Source: Neoarius graeffei (taxonomy: Eukaryota; Chordata; Actinopteri; Siluriformes; Ariidae). From it: 64,000 nt of DNA. Shown piece by piece: positions 31,865 to 42,123 of this stretch; position 1 is the first letter of the stretch; every line of letters begins with the position of its first letter. The notes beneath the pieces were generated by a model. That model was not told where the DNA came from, made no database searches, and worked only from the letters and a program-made list of their open reading frames with translations. Location of the stretch: the NCBI RefSeq assembly GCF_027579695.1, contig NC_083583.1:2077625-2141624 (forward strand). Direction: 5' to 3'. The translations under genes and the position numbers were made by a program.

Positions 31865-34843
31865 GTGTCTGTTCCCCGAGCTCAACAAAAAGGTAGAAAT
31901 TTTCAGAGAGTTTGTTCCAGTAACCTAATCAATATAAAATTAGATCAGACTGACTGTACAGCTGCTGCCAGCACCTTTGATCTAAAGGTGGGGCTATTAA
32001 ATATTAGATCTCTTACATCTAAAGCGCTAATGGTTAATGAACTCATTACTGATCAGGAGTTTAATGTACTGTGTTTAACAGAAACATGGATTAAGCCAAA
32101 TGAATATATAGCATTAAATGAAGCGAGTCCTCCTGGATACAGTTATATACACCAGCCTCGTCTAACTGGCAGAGGAGGAGGCGTCGCGGTTATTTATAAC
32201 GATTATCTAGGTGTAACACACAAACCTGGTTATAAATTTAATACATTTGAAGTTCTTCATACTCATATAATGTATGTAGCCTCGAAAAATAAGTCTACCC
32301 AGTTAATTCCATTGCTTATTATTTACAGGCCCCCGGGGCCATATTCTGAGTTTCTTTCTGAATTTGCAGATTTTATCTCAGATTTGGTTATTTCCTTAGA
32401 CAAAGCTTTAGTTGTCGGAGATTTTAATATTCACTTCGATAACCCAGAAGACCCTTTAAAAACAGCGTTTGTGTCCATCTTAGATTCAGTCGGGATTAAG
32501 CAGAATGTCATAGGACCGACCCATAATGGTGGTCACACCCTTGATCTAATACTAACATTCAGATTAAACGTAGACAATATAGTCATACTTCCACAGTCTG
32601 AAGTTATCTCAGATCATTGTCTCATCTCATTCAAAATATGTCTGAGTAATAATATATGCACCTCACCACGCTACTGTATTAAACGTACATTCGTGTCAAC
32701 TACTGCACAGAGCTTTATAAATGATCTCCCAGAGTTATCAACTTTGACTGGGTCACTGTCAGCCCCTGTAGAACTCGATCAGGCAACTGAATGCTTAGAG
32801 TCAACATTCCGCCATACTTTAGATAATGTAGCTCCTCTAAAAAGGAAAATGGTCAGAGACAAAAAATTAGCACCCTGGTATAATGATGACACTCGCACAT
32901 TAAAACAGAACACTCGAAAATTGGAACGTAAATGGCGTCAAACAAAATTGGTAGTGTTCAAATTGGCGTGGAAAGAGAGCTTCCTGAGGTATAGAAAAGC
33001 TCTTAGTGCTGCGAGATCAACATATCTCTCCTCCCTAATAGAAGATAACAAAAATAATCCTAGATTCCTATTTAATACTGTAGCAAAATTAACCAGGAAT
33101 AAGTCCACTATCAACACATGCACACCTGCAGTATGTAGTAGCAACGACTTCATGAATTTTTTTAATGACAAAATTGAGAATATCCGACAAAAAATTCAAA
33201 CTACTAATTTAAGGTTAGACAATGAAAGTGACCTTGTAGTTAACAATATAACTGTATCAGATCATCAGTTAGAATGTTTTACTCCCCTAAAAGAAACTGA
33301 ATTACTTTCATTAATCTCTACATCAAAAGCCTCAACTTGCGTACTAGATCCCTTACCGACACATCTATTCAAACAGATAATGCCTGGAGTAATTGAACCG
33401 CTTCTAAAAATAATAAATTCTTCTCTTATGATTGGCTATGTACCCAAATCCTTTAAACTAGCAGTTATCAAACCCCTGATTAAAAAACCTGACCTTGATC
33501 CCTGTCAGCTGTCCAATTATCGGCCAATATCAAACCTCCCCTTTATCTCCAAGATCCTTGAAAAAGCTGTGGCACAGCAGTTATGCTCATATTTACATAG
33601 GAATAACATCCATGAAATGTATCAGTCAGGATTTAGACCTCATCATAGCACAGAGACAGCACTGGTTAAAGTAGTAAACGACCTACTGTTGGCGTCTGAT
33701 CAGGGCTGTGTCTCGCTACTTGTGTTGCTTGACCTTAGTGCAGCATTTGATACCATTGATCATTCCATTCTTCTGGATAGACTAGAAAATGTTGTGGGAG
33801 TTAAGGGAATGGCCCTCTCCTGGCTCAGGTCTTATCTAACTGATCGTTATCAGTATGTTGATATAAATGGTGATATTTCTAGACGTACCGAGGTAAAGTT
33901 TGGTGTTCCACAAGGTTCTGTCTTGGGTCCACTGCTTTTTTCTCTATATATGTTACCTCTGGGCGATATTATTCGTAAACATTGTATTAGTTTCCACTGT
34001 TATGCTGATGACACACAGTTGTATGTCTCTGCAAAACCTGATGAGACACACCAGCTTAATAAAATTGAGGAATGTGTTAAGGACATTAGACACTGGATGC
34101 TTATAAATTTCCTTCTGCTTAACTCTGACAAGACTGAAGTACTTGTACTCGGACCACATACAGCTAGAAGTAAGTTTTCTGATTACACAGTAACTCTGGA
34201 TGGCCTTTCCGTTTCTTCACGTGCAGCAGTAAAAGACCTCGGAGTGATTATTGACCCCAGTCTTTCATTCGAAACTCACATTGATAACATCACCCGGATA
34301 GCTTTCTTTCATCTCAGAAATATTGCAAAGATAAGAAATTTAATGTCATTGCATGATGCAGAAAAACTAGTCCATGCTTTCGTTACCTCCAGGTTGGATT
34401 ATTGTAATGCCTTACTGTCTGGATGTTCCAATAAGTGCATAAACAAGCTCCAGTTAGTTCAAAATGCCGCAGCAAGAGTCCTTACTAGAACTAGAAAATA
34501 TGACCACATCACGCCTGTCTTATCCACACTGCATTGGCTCCCAATCAAATTTCGTATTGATTATAAAATACTACTATTGACCTTTAAAGCACTAAATGGT
34601 CTCGCACCACAGTACCTGAGTGAACTTCTGCTCCTCTATGACCCGCCACGCCTACTTAGATCAAAAGGTGCAGGCTATCTGCTGGTACCTCGTATAGTGA
34701 AGGCTACATCAGGGGGCAGAGCCTTTTCTTACAAAGCCCCACTGTTATGGAACAGCCTTCCAAGTAATGTTCGGGAATCAGACACAGTCTCAGCATTTAA
34801 GTCTAGGCTGAAAACATATCTGTTTAGTCAAGCCTTTTGTTAA
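31865..34843 (+). CDS. LINE ORF2: APE endonuclease and reverse transcriptase
   Basis: The open frame has about 992 codons and performs target-primed reverse transcription. Endonuclease (residues about 40-260): [37 protein letters not shown] and SDHCLISF. Reverse transcriptase (about 490-800): [60 protein letters not shown], catalytic CYADDTQLY (near residue 712) and [12 protein letters not shown]. The C-terminus ends FSQAFC. No ATG precedes the endonuclease: the first in-frame ATG lies in KALMVNELI, inside it, and 31865 is a GTG. Initiation by re-start after ORF1 or a non-AUG codon is inferred. No internal stop is present. Confidence 0.95.
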   Translation: MSVPRAQQKGRNFQRVCSSNLINIKLDQTDCTAAASTFDLKVGLLNIRSLTSKALMVNELITDQEFNVLCLTETWIKPNEYIALNEASPPGYSYIHQPRLTGRGGGVAVIYNDYLGVTHKPGYKFNTFEVLHTHIMYVASKNKSTQLIPLLIIYRPPGPYSEFLSEFADFISDLVISLDKALVVGDFNIHFDNPEDPLKTAFVSILDSVGIKQNVIGPTHNGGHTLDLILTFRLNVDNIVILPQSEVISDHCLISFKICLSNNICTSPRYCIKRTFVSTTAQSFINDLPELSTLTGSLSAPVELDQATECLESTFRHTLDNVAPLKRKMVRDKKLAPWYNDDTRTLKQNTRKLERKWRQTKLVVFKLAWKESFLRYRKALSAARSTYLSSLIEDNKNNPRFLFNTVAKLTRNKSTINTCTPAVCSSNDFMNFFNDKIENIRQKIQTTNLRLDNESDLVVNNITVSDHQLECFTPLKETELLSLISTSKASTCVLDPLPTHLFKQIMPGVIEPLLKIINSSLMIGYVPKSFKLAVIKPLIKKPDLDPCQLSNYRPISNLPFISKILEKAVAQQLCSYLHRNNIHEMYQSGFRPHHSTETALVKVVNDLLLASDQGCVSLLVLLDLSAAFDTIDHSILLDRLENVVGVKGMALSWLRSYLTDRYQYVDINGDISRRTEVKFGVPQGSVLGPLLFSLYMLPLGDIIRKHCISFHCYADDTQLYVSAKPDETHQLNKIEECVKDIRHWMLINFLLLNSDKTEVLVLGPHTARSKFSDYTVTLDGLSVSSRAAVKDLGVIIDPSLSFETHIDNITRIAFFHLRNIAKIRNLMSLHDAEKLVHAFVTSRLDYCNALLSGCSNKCINKLQLVQNAAARVLTRTRKYDHITPVLSTLHWLPIKFRIDYKILLLTFKALNGLAPQYLSELLLLYDPPRLLRSKGAGYLLVPRIVKATSGGRAFSYKAPLLWNSLPSNVRESDTVSAFKSRLKTYLFSQAFC

Positions 34844-35991
34844 TGGTGTTTATGAGGTAAAGGAGTAGGTCTGGAGGGTCCTCAGACATAGAGTGTTTTG
34901 GTAAACTGGGATGTATGGATGCTGTCAGTCCCCACTCGCTTGCTCACTCGAGTTTGTTGACGGTGCAGTGGCTGGCTGCTTTATGTCCCGGGGCTCCCTC
35001 ATGCCTGTGTTACCTTCTGGCTCTCTCCTTTTAGTTATGCTGTCATAGTTAGTTGCCGGAGTCCCTGCTTGTACTCGGTGCAATATGTATACTGTTCCTA
35101 CTTATTCAGGTGACATTGGGCATACCTAACCACCTGTGTTTTCTTTCTCTCCCCCCCCCCACTCCAAATCTGTCCCTCTGAGTTACATGGAGTCAACAGG
35201 AAATCTTTTGGTGGAGACGGTGGGGACCTCGACTGGCTATCGTAGCCTGCAGGGAATCGGCCATCAGACATTCTGTCGCATGTCCCAGACCCGGTGAAAT
35301 GTAACTGAATTGTCTTGGCCAGGCCTAAGGGTCCCATCTGCATCTCATCATTGCTGAGGAGTGTGCTCCCATCACCCAATCTAGCATCCAGCCAGAGCAG
35401 GTCATGATATATTTTTTTACCATATTAACATGCCATTGTGTGTCATGCCTGATGTAAAGACTCTTGTCTCTGCGAGCCTACCACACAGATTTAATACTTG
35501 TCATTTTTAGGGCATACCTAACAACATGTTTTCTTTCTCTCTCTCTCTCCCCCCCCCCCCAATCTGTCCCTCTGAGTTACATGTTGATCCTGGGATTGAG
35601 ATGCTGGCCTCTTCTGCCCCTCGGACCTGCTTGATCCATCCTGGTGCCCTGTGTCTGGTCGGAGTTTTATCGCCCCACTCCTGTGAAGGACGGCCCCATG
35701 AGGACAGTTGAGGGTTATACCTGTTAAAACTGTTAATATTATAGTCAGGCTGTCTGTTGTTGCCCAAATGAGGATGGGTTCCCTTTTGAGTCTGGTTCCT
35801 CTCGAGGTTTCTTCCTCATGTCATCTGAGGGAGTTTTTCCTTGCCACCGTCGCCACAGGCTTGCTCATTGGGGATAGATTAGGGATAAAATTAGCTCATG
35901 TTTTAAGTCGTTCAAATTCTGTAAAGCTGCTTTGCGACAATGTTTATTGTTAAAAGCGCTGTACAAATAAACTTGATTGATTGATTGATTG
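34844..35991 (+). other. LINE 3' UTR and tail
   Basis: A non-coding 3' end with C-runs at 35150-35160 and 35551-35560, ending GCGCTGTACAAATAAACTTGA plus TTGATTGA repeats. It matches the 3' parts of LINE copy 1 (10948-11163 and 12026-12595). Confidence 0.88.
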
Positions 35992-36318
35992 AAAGAGAAT
36001 ATTTCTCTCTATTAGTCTCCATCTGTTGGTTCTGGGTTCAAACCTCTTGGCCGATGGGGGTCTTTCTGTGTGGAGTTTGCATGTTCTCCCCGTGTCTGCA
36101 TGGGTTTCCTCTGGGTGCTCCGGTTTCCTCCACAGTTCAAAGACATGCAGATTTGGTAAAATATCCAGCCACTGGAGTTGTACAGCCAGTTGTACTTAGT
36201 GCTGGTAACAAGCCCAGATAGACTGGGGAGGGTTGCATTAGGAAGGACATCCGGTGTAAAACCTACACCAGATCAAACATGCAGATCATAATGATCCTCT
36301 GTGGTGACCTCTACCAAG
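35992..36318 (+). repeat. SINE-like dispersed repeat fragment
   Basis: It contains a B-box-like GGGTTCAAACC (36032-36042), TTTGCATGTTCTCCCCGTGT and CGGTTTCCTCCACAG, shared in diverged form with the SINE at 189-564, then a different 3' part (GGAAGGACATCCGGTGTAAA). Its last five bases ccaag (36314-36318) are the displaced target duplication of the Gypsy insertion at 13181. Confidence 0.65.
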
Positions 36319-36797
36319 TGTTAGGACTAGGACTGTTTTGGCCTCTAGAGGCCGCTGTTATTTCCTTTTCATGTCGTGTTTATTTTGGCCTCTAGAGGCC
36401 GCCACTGTTCCTGTGTCTTGTGTTTGTGTTAATTGCCTAATTATCTTCACCTGTGTCCTTAATTAGTTTGTCTATTTATACCCCTGAGTTCAGTCCTCTT
36501 GTCACGGAGTCTTTGTGCTGTTATGTTTATCTCCAGTTTCCTTTGTACTATGTTTTTTGATCTTCTTAGCTTTTGAATTTTTGCACTTTGCTTTTCTTTT
36601 GGATTATACTCTTTGGTTTTTTTTTTGTCTTTTGTTTTGCCCTGTATATAGTGTATATAGTTTAAATAAACCTTTTGATTCTTTTTCTACTTCCGCCTCA
36701 CGCCTCTGCATTTGAGTCATCCCCCTGGTGGCCTAGTGGGGGTTTGCTGGATTATCACACCAACGAACCAGGTTCGAATCCCAGCAAAACCCTAACA
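36319..36797 (+). repeat. Gypsy family A 5' LTR, right copy
   Basis: U3 holds two copies of the palindrome GGCCTCTAGAGGCC (36340-36353 and 36387-36400). TATTTATA (36473-36480) is the probable TATA box, so transcription should start near 36504. AATAAA at 36665-36670 is the probable polyadenylation signal. The last 70 bp contain A box TGGCCTAGTGG (36729-36739) and B box GGTTCGAATCC (36771-36781). The ends are TGTTAGG...CCTAACA. Confidence 0.9.
36504..36514 (+). promoter_or_regulatory. Predicted RNA 5' end, self-primer sequence
   Basis: acggagtcttt starts 31 bp after the TATA box. It is the exact reverse complement of aaagactccgt at 36799-36809, immediately after the LTR. This is the Tf1/sushi arrangement, in which the first 11 or so bases of the RNA prime minus-strand synthesis in place of a tRNA. 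Confidence 0.7.
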
Positions 36798-36798
36798 G

Positions 36799-36809
36799 AA
36801 AGACTCCGT
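36799..36809 (+). promoter_or_regulatory. Predicted primer-binding site (self-priming)
   Basis: aaagactccgt lies 1 base after the 5' LTR and 1 base before the gag ATG. No TGG-starting tRNA-complementary site exists in the 13-base leader. It pairs perfectly with 36504-36514. The left copy has the same arrangement on the minus strand (17976-17988). Confidence 0.7.
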
Positions 36810-36810
36810 C

Positions 36811-37830
36811 ATGACCGACTCAGCAGAGGCTGCTTCAACTTTCTACCCGGCCAACCTTCAGGGAATTATGGCAGCTTTGACACGCTTCGGAGCGACCATG
36901 GACGCTCATGGACGTACGCTCACCAGCCAACGTGAGGCCCTTGCTCGCCACGAGGAACTGCTTCAGCAAATTGGGAAAACCCTGGCACAGCTGACATCTC
37001 TGCCTGCATCTCCTGCTCCTGATCCAGTTCCTGCTCCTGATCCAGCTCCCACTCCTGCTCCAGTGCCTCCTGCAATGCTGCCTTCTTCACCTCGCGAACC
37101 CAGCCTTCCTGCACCACAGAGGTATGACGGCAAGCACAGTGAGTGCCGAGAGTTCCTTACCCAGTGTCAACTCACCTTTGAGCTTCAGCCTACCACCTAC
37201 ACTACGGATCGCCGCAAGATTGCCTTTGTGATCACCTTATTAGCTGGTAAGGCGCGAGCCTGGGCTACTGCTATCTGGCAAAGACAGGGACCTGAGTGCT
37301 TTGATTTCCAGCTGTTTTCTGAAGAGATGCTTCGGGTCTTCGATCAGGCAGACATCAGTACCGACGCAGCCCGAAAGCTCATGTCCATCCGGCAAGGAGG
37401 AAGCGTCGCAGATTACGCCATCTCGTTCCGAACACTCGCAGCAGTAAGTGGATGGAACGAGACTGCCCTGGTGTCAGCCTTCCACCATGGTCTGTCTGAC
37501 CCCATCAAGGACGGTCTGGCCTCTATTGGATGCCCAAGTGACCTCGAAACCCTCATCTCACATGCTATTCGTCTGGACAACAGGATGAGAGAACGCCACC
37601 AAGCCTTGAGCCCCCCCAGCCTCCCTACCTCTACCTGGAGACCGTCTACCTCCTTCAGTGACTGTCCAGAACCCATGCAAGTGGGTCGTACTCGCCTCTC
37701 CGCATCTGAGAGGGAGCGCAGAAGGAGGGACAAGTGCTGCATCTACTGTGGCAAGCCTGGTCACTTCCGAGCATCATGTCCCGAACTCTTGGGAAAAGGA
37801 CCGCCCCGTCCAGCCGAGGGAGGGTTGTGA
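36811..37830 (+). CDS. Gypsy family A gag, right copy (339 aa, intact)
   Basis: Capsid/nucleocapsid precursor starting [10 protein letters not shown], 13 bases after the LTR. Order: coiled-coil-prone N-terminus ([20 protein letters not shown]), a Pro-Ala-Asp repeat ([18 protein letters not shown]), the retrotransposon-gag core ([48 protein letters not shown]), basic [10 protein letters not shown] and one CCHC knuckle [15 protein letters not shown]. The stop is TGA 37828-37830, within the frameshift stem. The pol frame overlaps by 97 nt in the -1 frame. Confidence 0.94.
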   Translation: MTDSAEAASTFYPANLQGIMAALTRFGATMDAHGRTLTSQREALARHEELLQQIGKTLAQLTSLPASPAPDPVPAPDPAPTPAPVPPAMLPSSPREPSLPAPQRYDGKHSECREFLTQCQLTFELQPTTYTTDRRKIAFVITLLAGKARAWATAIWQRQGPECFDFQLFSEEMLRVFDQADISTDAARKLMSIRQGGSVADYAISFRTLAAVSGWNETALVSAFHHGLSDPIKDGLASIGCPSDLETLISHAIRLDNRMRERHQALSPPSLPTSTWRPSTSFSDCPEPMQVGRTRLSASERERRRRDKCCIYCGKPGHFRASCPELLGKGPPRPAEGGL

Positions 37831-40800
37831 CGGGGCCTACCCTCTCTCCCGGACTCCCTGGCCAAGGAATCTACATCCCGGTCTCCATCTCCTGGGGTGA
37901 GTCTGTCCACTCTTGTCAAGCTTTGATAGACTCAGGGGCGGCTGGGAACTTTATGGATATTCACTTCGCCCAAAGCATCAATATTCCGACTGCACCTCTT
38001 GAAGTCCCACTATCTGTGTCTGCCCTCGATGGCCAAGCGTTAGGTGATGGAAGAGTCACCCAAGTAACTTCTCCAGTTTTCCTCCAGTCTCAAGGTCACA
38101 AGGAAGAAATATCCCTGCACCTGATTCCTTCACCTGAGTTCCCAGTTATTCTAGGCCTTCCTTGGCTTACTCGCCACAACCCTCGCATAGACTGGGTAAC
38201 AAGCCAGGTTGTGGAATGGGGCCCTGCATGCCATGCCTCTTGTCTGCTCTCTAGCTCTCCTGTGTCTCCTGCCGAGCCCCCTGATCTCACCGAGTTATCT
38301 CAAGTTCCCACAGAGTACTGGGATCTCAAGGAGGTATTCAGCAAGAGCAGGGCCGCCGTTCTTCCTCCGCACCGGGCCTACGACTGTGCCATCGACTTGC
38401 TCCCTGGGACTACCCCTCCTCGTGGCAGACTGTTTTCACTCTCTCAGCCAGAACGCAAGGCCATGGAGGAATACCTCAAAGATGCCCTGGTCTCTGGGTT
38501 TATTCGACCCTCCACTTCACCTGCTGGAGCCGGCTTCTTCTTTGTCGGCAAGAAGGATGGGGGGCTCCGACCATGTATTGATTACAGGGGCCTGAATAAG
38601 ATCACTGTGCGCAACCGATATCCCCTTCCGCTGATGTCCACAGCTTTCGACCTGCTCCAAGGCGCCACCGTCTTCACCAAGTTGGACCTACGGAACGCAT
38701 ACCACCTCATCCGTATCCGACAGGGAGACGAGTGGAAGACTGCCTTTAACACCCCGTCTGGGCACTACGAATACCAGGTGATGCCCTTCGGACTCACCAA
38801 CGCACCAGCTGTTTTTCAGGCCCTAATCAACGACGTCTTAAGGGACATGATTAACCTATACGTTTTTGTCTACCTCGACGACATCCTTATCTTTTCCAAG
38901 ACCGTGCAGGAGCACCGCCACCATGTCCGCCAGGTTCTCCAGAGGCTGCTACAGAACAATCTGTTCGCCAAGGCCCAGAAATGCGAATTTCATGTTCCCG
39001 AGGTCTCCTTTCTGGGATTTATTGTACGGACAGGCCAACTCCAAATGGACCCTGCCAAGACCCTGGCCGTCCGGGACTGGCCTACTCCCAAGTCCGTTAA
39101 GGAGGTTCAGCGGTTCTTAGGATTCGCTAACTTCTACCGCAAGTTCATCAGGAACTTCAGTTCTGTGGCAGCACCCATGTCAGACCTCACCAAAGGGACA
39201 GGTGGATCTTATGGCTGGTCTCCTCAGGCAGAAAAGGCGTTCAAAGACCTCAAGGACCGCTTCTGCACGGCACCCATTCTGGTTCTCCCGGACACCTCCC
39301 AACCATTCATCGTGGAGGTGGACGCCTCGGACAGTGGTGTCGGCGCGGTGCTCTCTCAACGTTCGGAAGGAAAGCTGCACCCCTGCGCTTACTTCTCCCA
39401 CCGCCTGAGTCCTGCTGAGTCCCGGTACGATGTGGGGGATCGAGAACTGCTAGCGGTCAAACTGGCCCTTGAGGAGTGGAGGCACTGGCTGGAGGGAGCA
39501 CAACATCCATTCCTGGTTTGGACTGACCACAAGAACCTGGAGTACCTCCAGCAAGCCAAGAGACTGAACCCTCGACAGGCTAGGTGGGCCCTGTTTTTCA
39601 GTCGGTTTGACTTCACCCTCTCATACCGCCCCGGCTCCAAGAACACCAAACCTGACGCACTGTCCAGACTGTTCTCTGCCACTAACAGGGAGAATGAAGT
39701 CGGGCCTATTATCCCTGTGTCCCGGATTGTGGCCCCTGTCCGCTGGGGTATTGAGGAGGCTGTCCGACGAGCCCAACGCCAGGACCCCGGTCCTGGGACG
39801 GGGCCACCAGGCCTCTTGTACGTCCCACATCAAGCCCGGGCCAAGGTTCTCCAGTGGGGTCACTCTTCCCCTCTCACCGCCCACCCGGGAGCTCGGAGGA
39901 CCCTGGACTTCCTGAAAAGACGCTTCTGGTGGCCTAACATGGAGAAGGAAGTAAGGTCATTTGTCCTGTCCTGTGAGGTTTGCACCAGAACCAAGAACCC
40001 ACGACAGCGTCCCCAGGGTCTCCTGCATCCTCTGACCATTCCCCGGCGTCCCTGGTCCCACGTGGCAGTCGACTTTATCACGGGTCTCCCTGAGTCACAA
40101 GGTAACACGGTCATTTTGGTCTTAGTGGACAGATTCTCCAAGGCCTGCCGCTTCATACCACTGTGCAAACTCCCCTCTGCTCTTGAAACTGCGAAACTTT
40201 TGTTTAATCATGTCTTCCGAGTCTTTGGTCTTCCACAGGACATCGTCTCAGACCGAGGGCCCCAGTTCTCCTCCCGAGTGTGGCACGGGTTCTGCAAGGT
40301 CATCGGAGCCACTGCCAGCCTCTCCTCTGGGTTTCACCCACAGTCCAATGGTCAGACGGAGAGGCTCAACCAGGACCTGGAAACCACCCTGCGAGGCCTG
40401 GCTATGGATAACCCGACATCGTGGAGCACCTGGCTGCCATGGGCGGAGTACGCCCACAACACCCTGCAGTCATCGGCCACCAAGCTGTCGCCATTCCAGT
40501 GCCAATTCGGGTTCCAGCCACCTCTGTTCCCGGACCAGGAGGAGGACGCGGGGGTGCCCTCGGTCAACCAATATGTGAGACGGTGTCGCAAGACCTGGAG
40601 CAAGGTCAGGAAGACCCTCATACAGACCTCCAGAACCAACCAGACTCAGGCCAACCGCCATAGAAGACCTGCACACGCTTTCCGCCCTGGGCAGCGTGTT
40701 TGGCTGTCCACTAAGGACCTTCCACTGCGGGTGGAGAACCGCAAGCTTGCTCCTCGCTACATTGGCCCCTTCAAGGTGGTGTGCAGGGTGAACCCTGTCT

Positions 40801-41122
40801 CCTACCGGCTCCAGTTGCCCCGGACTCTGAGGATCAACCCCACTTTCCATGTTTCCCTGTTACGGCCCGTACTGACATCTACGTATGCCCCTGCTCCTAG
40901 GAACCCCCCCGCATCTTCCAGGGGCAGACTGTGTTCACTGTGAATCGCCTGCTTGACTCCCGCCGGGTCCGCGGCGGGTTGCAATATCTGGTGGACTGGG
41001 AGGGCTATGGTCCTGAGGAGCGCTGCTGGGTTCCTGCTCGGGATGTCCTTGATAAAGAACTATGTCGGGACTTCCATTCGGCCCATCCGGATCGCCCTGG
41101 GAACGTCAGGAGACGCTCCTAG
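37734..41122 (+). pseudogene. Gypsy family A pol, right copy, one frame break near the end
   Basis: The pol frame is open from 37734 to 40943 (1069 codons). Protease DSGAAGNF is at about residue 66, [14 protein letters not shown] at about 380, RNase [15 protein letters not shown] at about 529, and integrase [10 protein letters not shown] and SDRGPQFSS at about 778-840, followed by [14 protein letters not shown] 7-bp shortening of a C-rich run at 40904-40910, compared with the left copy, shifts the frame just before the chromodomain. The chromodomain ([18 protein letters not shown], ending NVRRRS at 41122) is open in another frame. All catalytic domains lie before the break. No stop interrupts them. 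Confidence 0.93.
37791..37836 (+). promoter_or_regulatory. Gag-pol -1 ribosomal frameshift signal
   Basis: The heptamer G GGA AAA (37791-37797), spaced in the gag frame, is followed by a 5-nt spacer and a perfect 8-bp stem: GCCCCGTC (37803-37810) with GACGGGGC (37829-37836), loop 18 nt. A -1 slip leads exactly into the open pol frame. The related domesticated gene PEG10 uses the heptamer GGGAAAC. Confidence 0.8.
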
Positions 41123-41134
41123 AGGGGGGGGTCC

Positions 41135-41612
41135 TGTTAGGACTAGGACTGTTTTGGCCTCTAGAGGCCGCTGTTATTTCCTTTTCATGTCGTGTTTATT
41201 TTGGCCTCTAGAGGCCGCCACTGTTCCTGTGTTTTGAGTTTGTGTTAATTGCCTAATTATCTTCACCTGTGTCCTTAATTAGTTTGTCTATTTATACCCC
41301 TGAGTTCAGTCCTCTTGTCACGGAGTCTTTGTGCTGTTATGTTTATCTCCAGTTTCCTTTGTACTGTGTTTTTTGATCTTCTTAGCTTTTGTATTTTTGC
41401 ACTTTGCTTTTCTTTTGGATTATACGCTTTGGTTTTTCTTTGTCTTTTGTTTTGCCCTGTATATAGTGTATATAGTTTAAATAAACCTTTTGATTCTTTT
41501 TCTACTTCCACCTCACGCCTCTGCATTTGAGTCATCCCCCTGGTGGCCTAGTGGGGGTTTGCTGGATTATCACACCAACGAACCAGGTTCGAATCCCAGC
41601 AAAACCCTAACA
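41135..41612 (+). repeat. Gypsy family A 3' LTR, right copy
   Basis: A 478-bp LTR. Diagnostic bases (TTTTGTATTTTTG, ACTGTGT, GTGTTTTG, GGTTTTTCTTTGTC) pair it with 17989-18466. The target duplication caaaa follows at 41613-41617. Confidence 0.93.
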
Positions 41613-42062
41613 CAAAATATACCTTGGATCAATCATAAGCAAAATATTTCATATCAACGGATGTTTTTTAGCAACTCAGCATTTATGCACGTCAAAGCGC
41701 GAGATGTTTTTTACGACAATTTTAAACAAAGACACTATGTTTAGTCTAGCAAGTGTCCACTGGATGAAGGTCAAGTTACACAGGAATAGTTTAAAATCAC
41801 TGTTATAGTACATGTAATAGTCTAAAATAATAAAGGATCTTAAAAAGCTCTAAAATATTAAAATCATAAAGTCTTACCAATCATAAATTACATTCTGCAT
41901 TCTAAAACTATAAAACTAACTTAAATCACTTAATGCAGCTTTAAATCTAACATTCAATTATTTCAATTTCAAATTCAACACTGAAGAGACTGGTTAAATC
42001 TAACAATCCTAAATCACGTGTAGCTATAAAACTAACTTAAATCATGGCTTTAAATACTAACA
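41613..42062 (-). repeat. ERV 3' LTR, part left in place
   Basis: Matches 51518-51966 of the partner LTR, with few differences, and begins with the caaaa duplicated by the Gypsy insertion. In ERV sense the LTR starts TGTTAGTATTTAAAGCC at 42062. A purine tract (GAAGGGGGGATAT, 42075-42063) adjoins it. Confidence 0.9.
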
Positions 42063-42123
42063 ATATCCCCCCTTCGATACCATTTTATAGTATCAAATAG
42101 ATTAGATTTTAATTAGATTAGTG

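Larger units (their letters stand above)
30640..35991 (+). mobile_element. Full-length L2/CR1-type LINE (copy 2)
   Basis: The layout is a pyrimidine-rich 5' UTR (about 30640-30855), ORF1 with an SGNH/esterase domain, ORF2 with APE endonuclease plus reverse transcriptase, a 3' UTR of about 1.1 kb and a (TTGA)n tail (35972-35991). An esterase-type ORF1 and a short-repeat tail, with no poly(A), are typical of the CR1/L2 group. Both ORFs are open, so it is the best candidate in the window for a recently mobile LINE. The exact 5' end is not certain. Confidence 0.92.
36319..41612 (+). mobile_element. Gypsy/chromovirus retrotransposon, family A, right copy
   Basis: LTRs at 36319-36797 and 41135-41612. 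gag and pol are on the plus strand, with a polypurine tract AGAGGGGGGGGTCC immediately before the 3' LTR. It is nearly identical and inverted relative to 13181-18466. The left flank (ccaag) and right flank (caaaa) do not match each other but match flanks of the other copy. The right flank continues as ERV LTR, so the original insertion was in the ERV LTR. Confidence 0.95.

Noticed and set aside
36729..36790. tRNA gene
   Set aside because: The A and B boxes fit, but the T-arm does not pair as a cloverleaf and the sequence recurs in every LTR; kept as a Pol III-box observation only.
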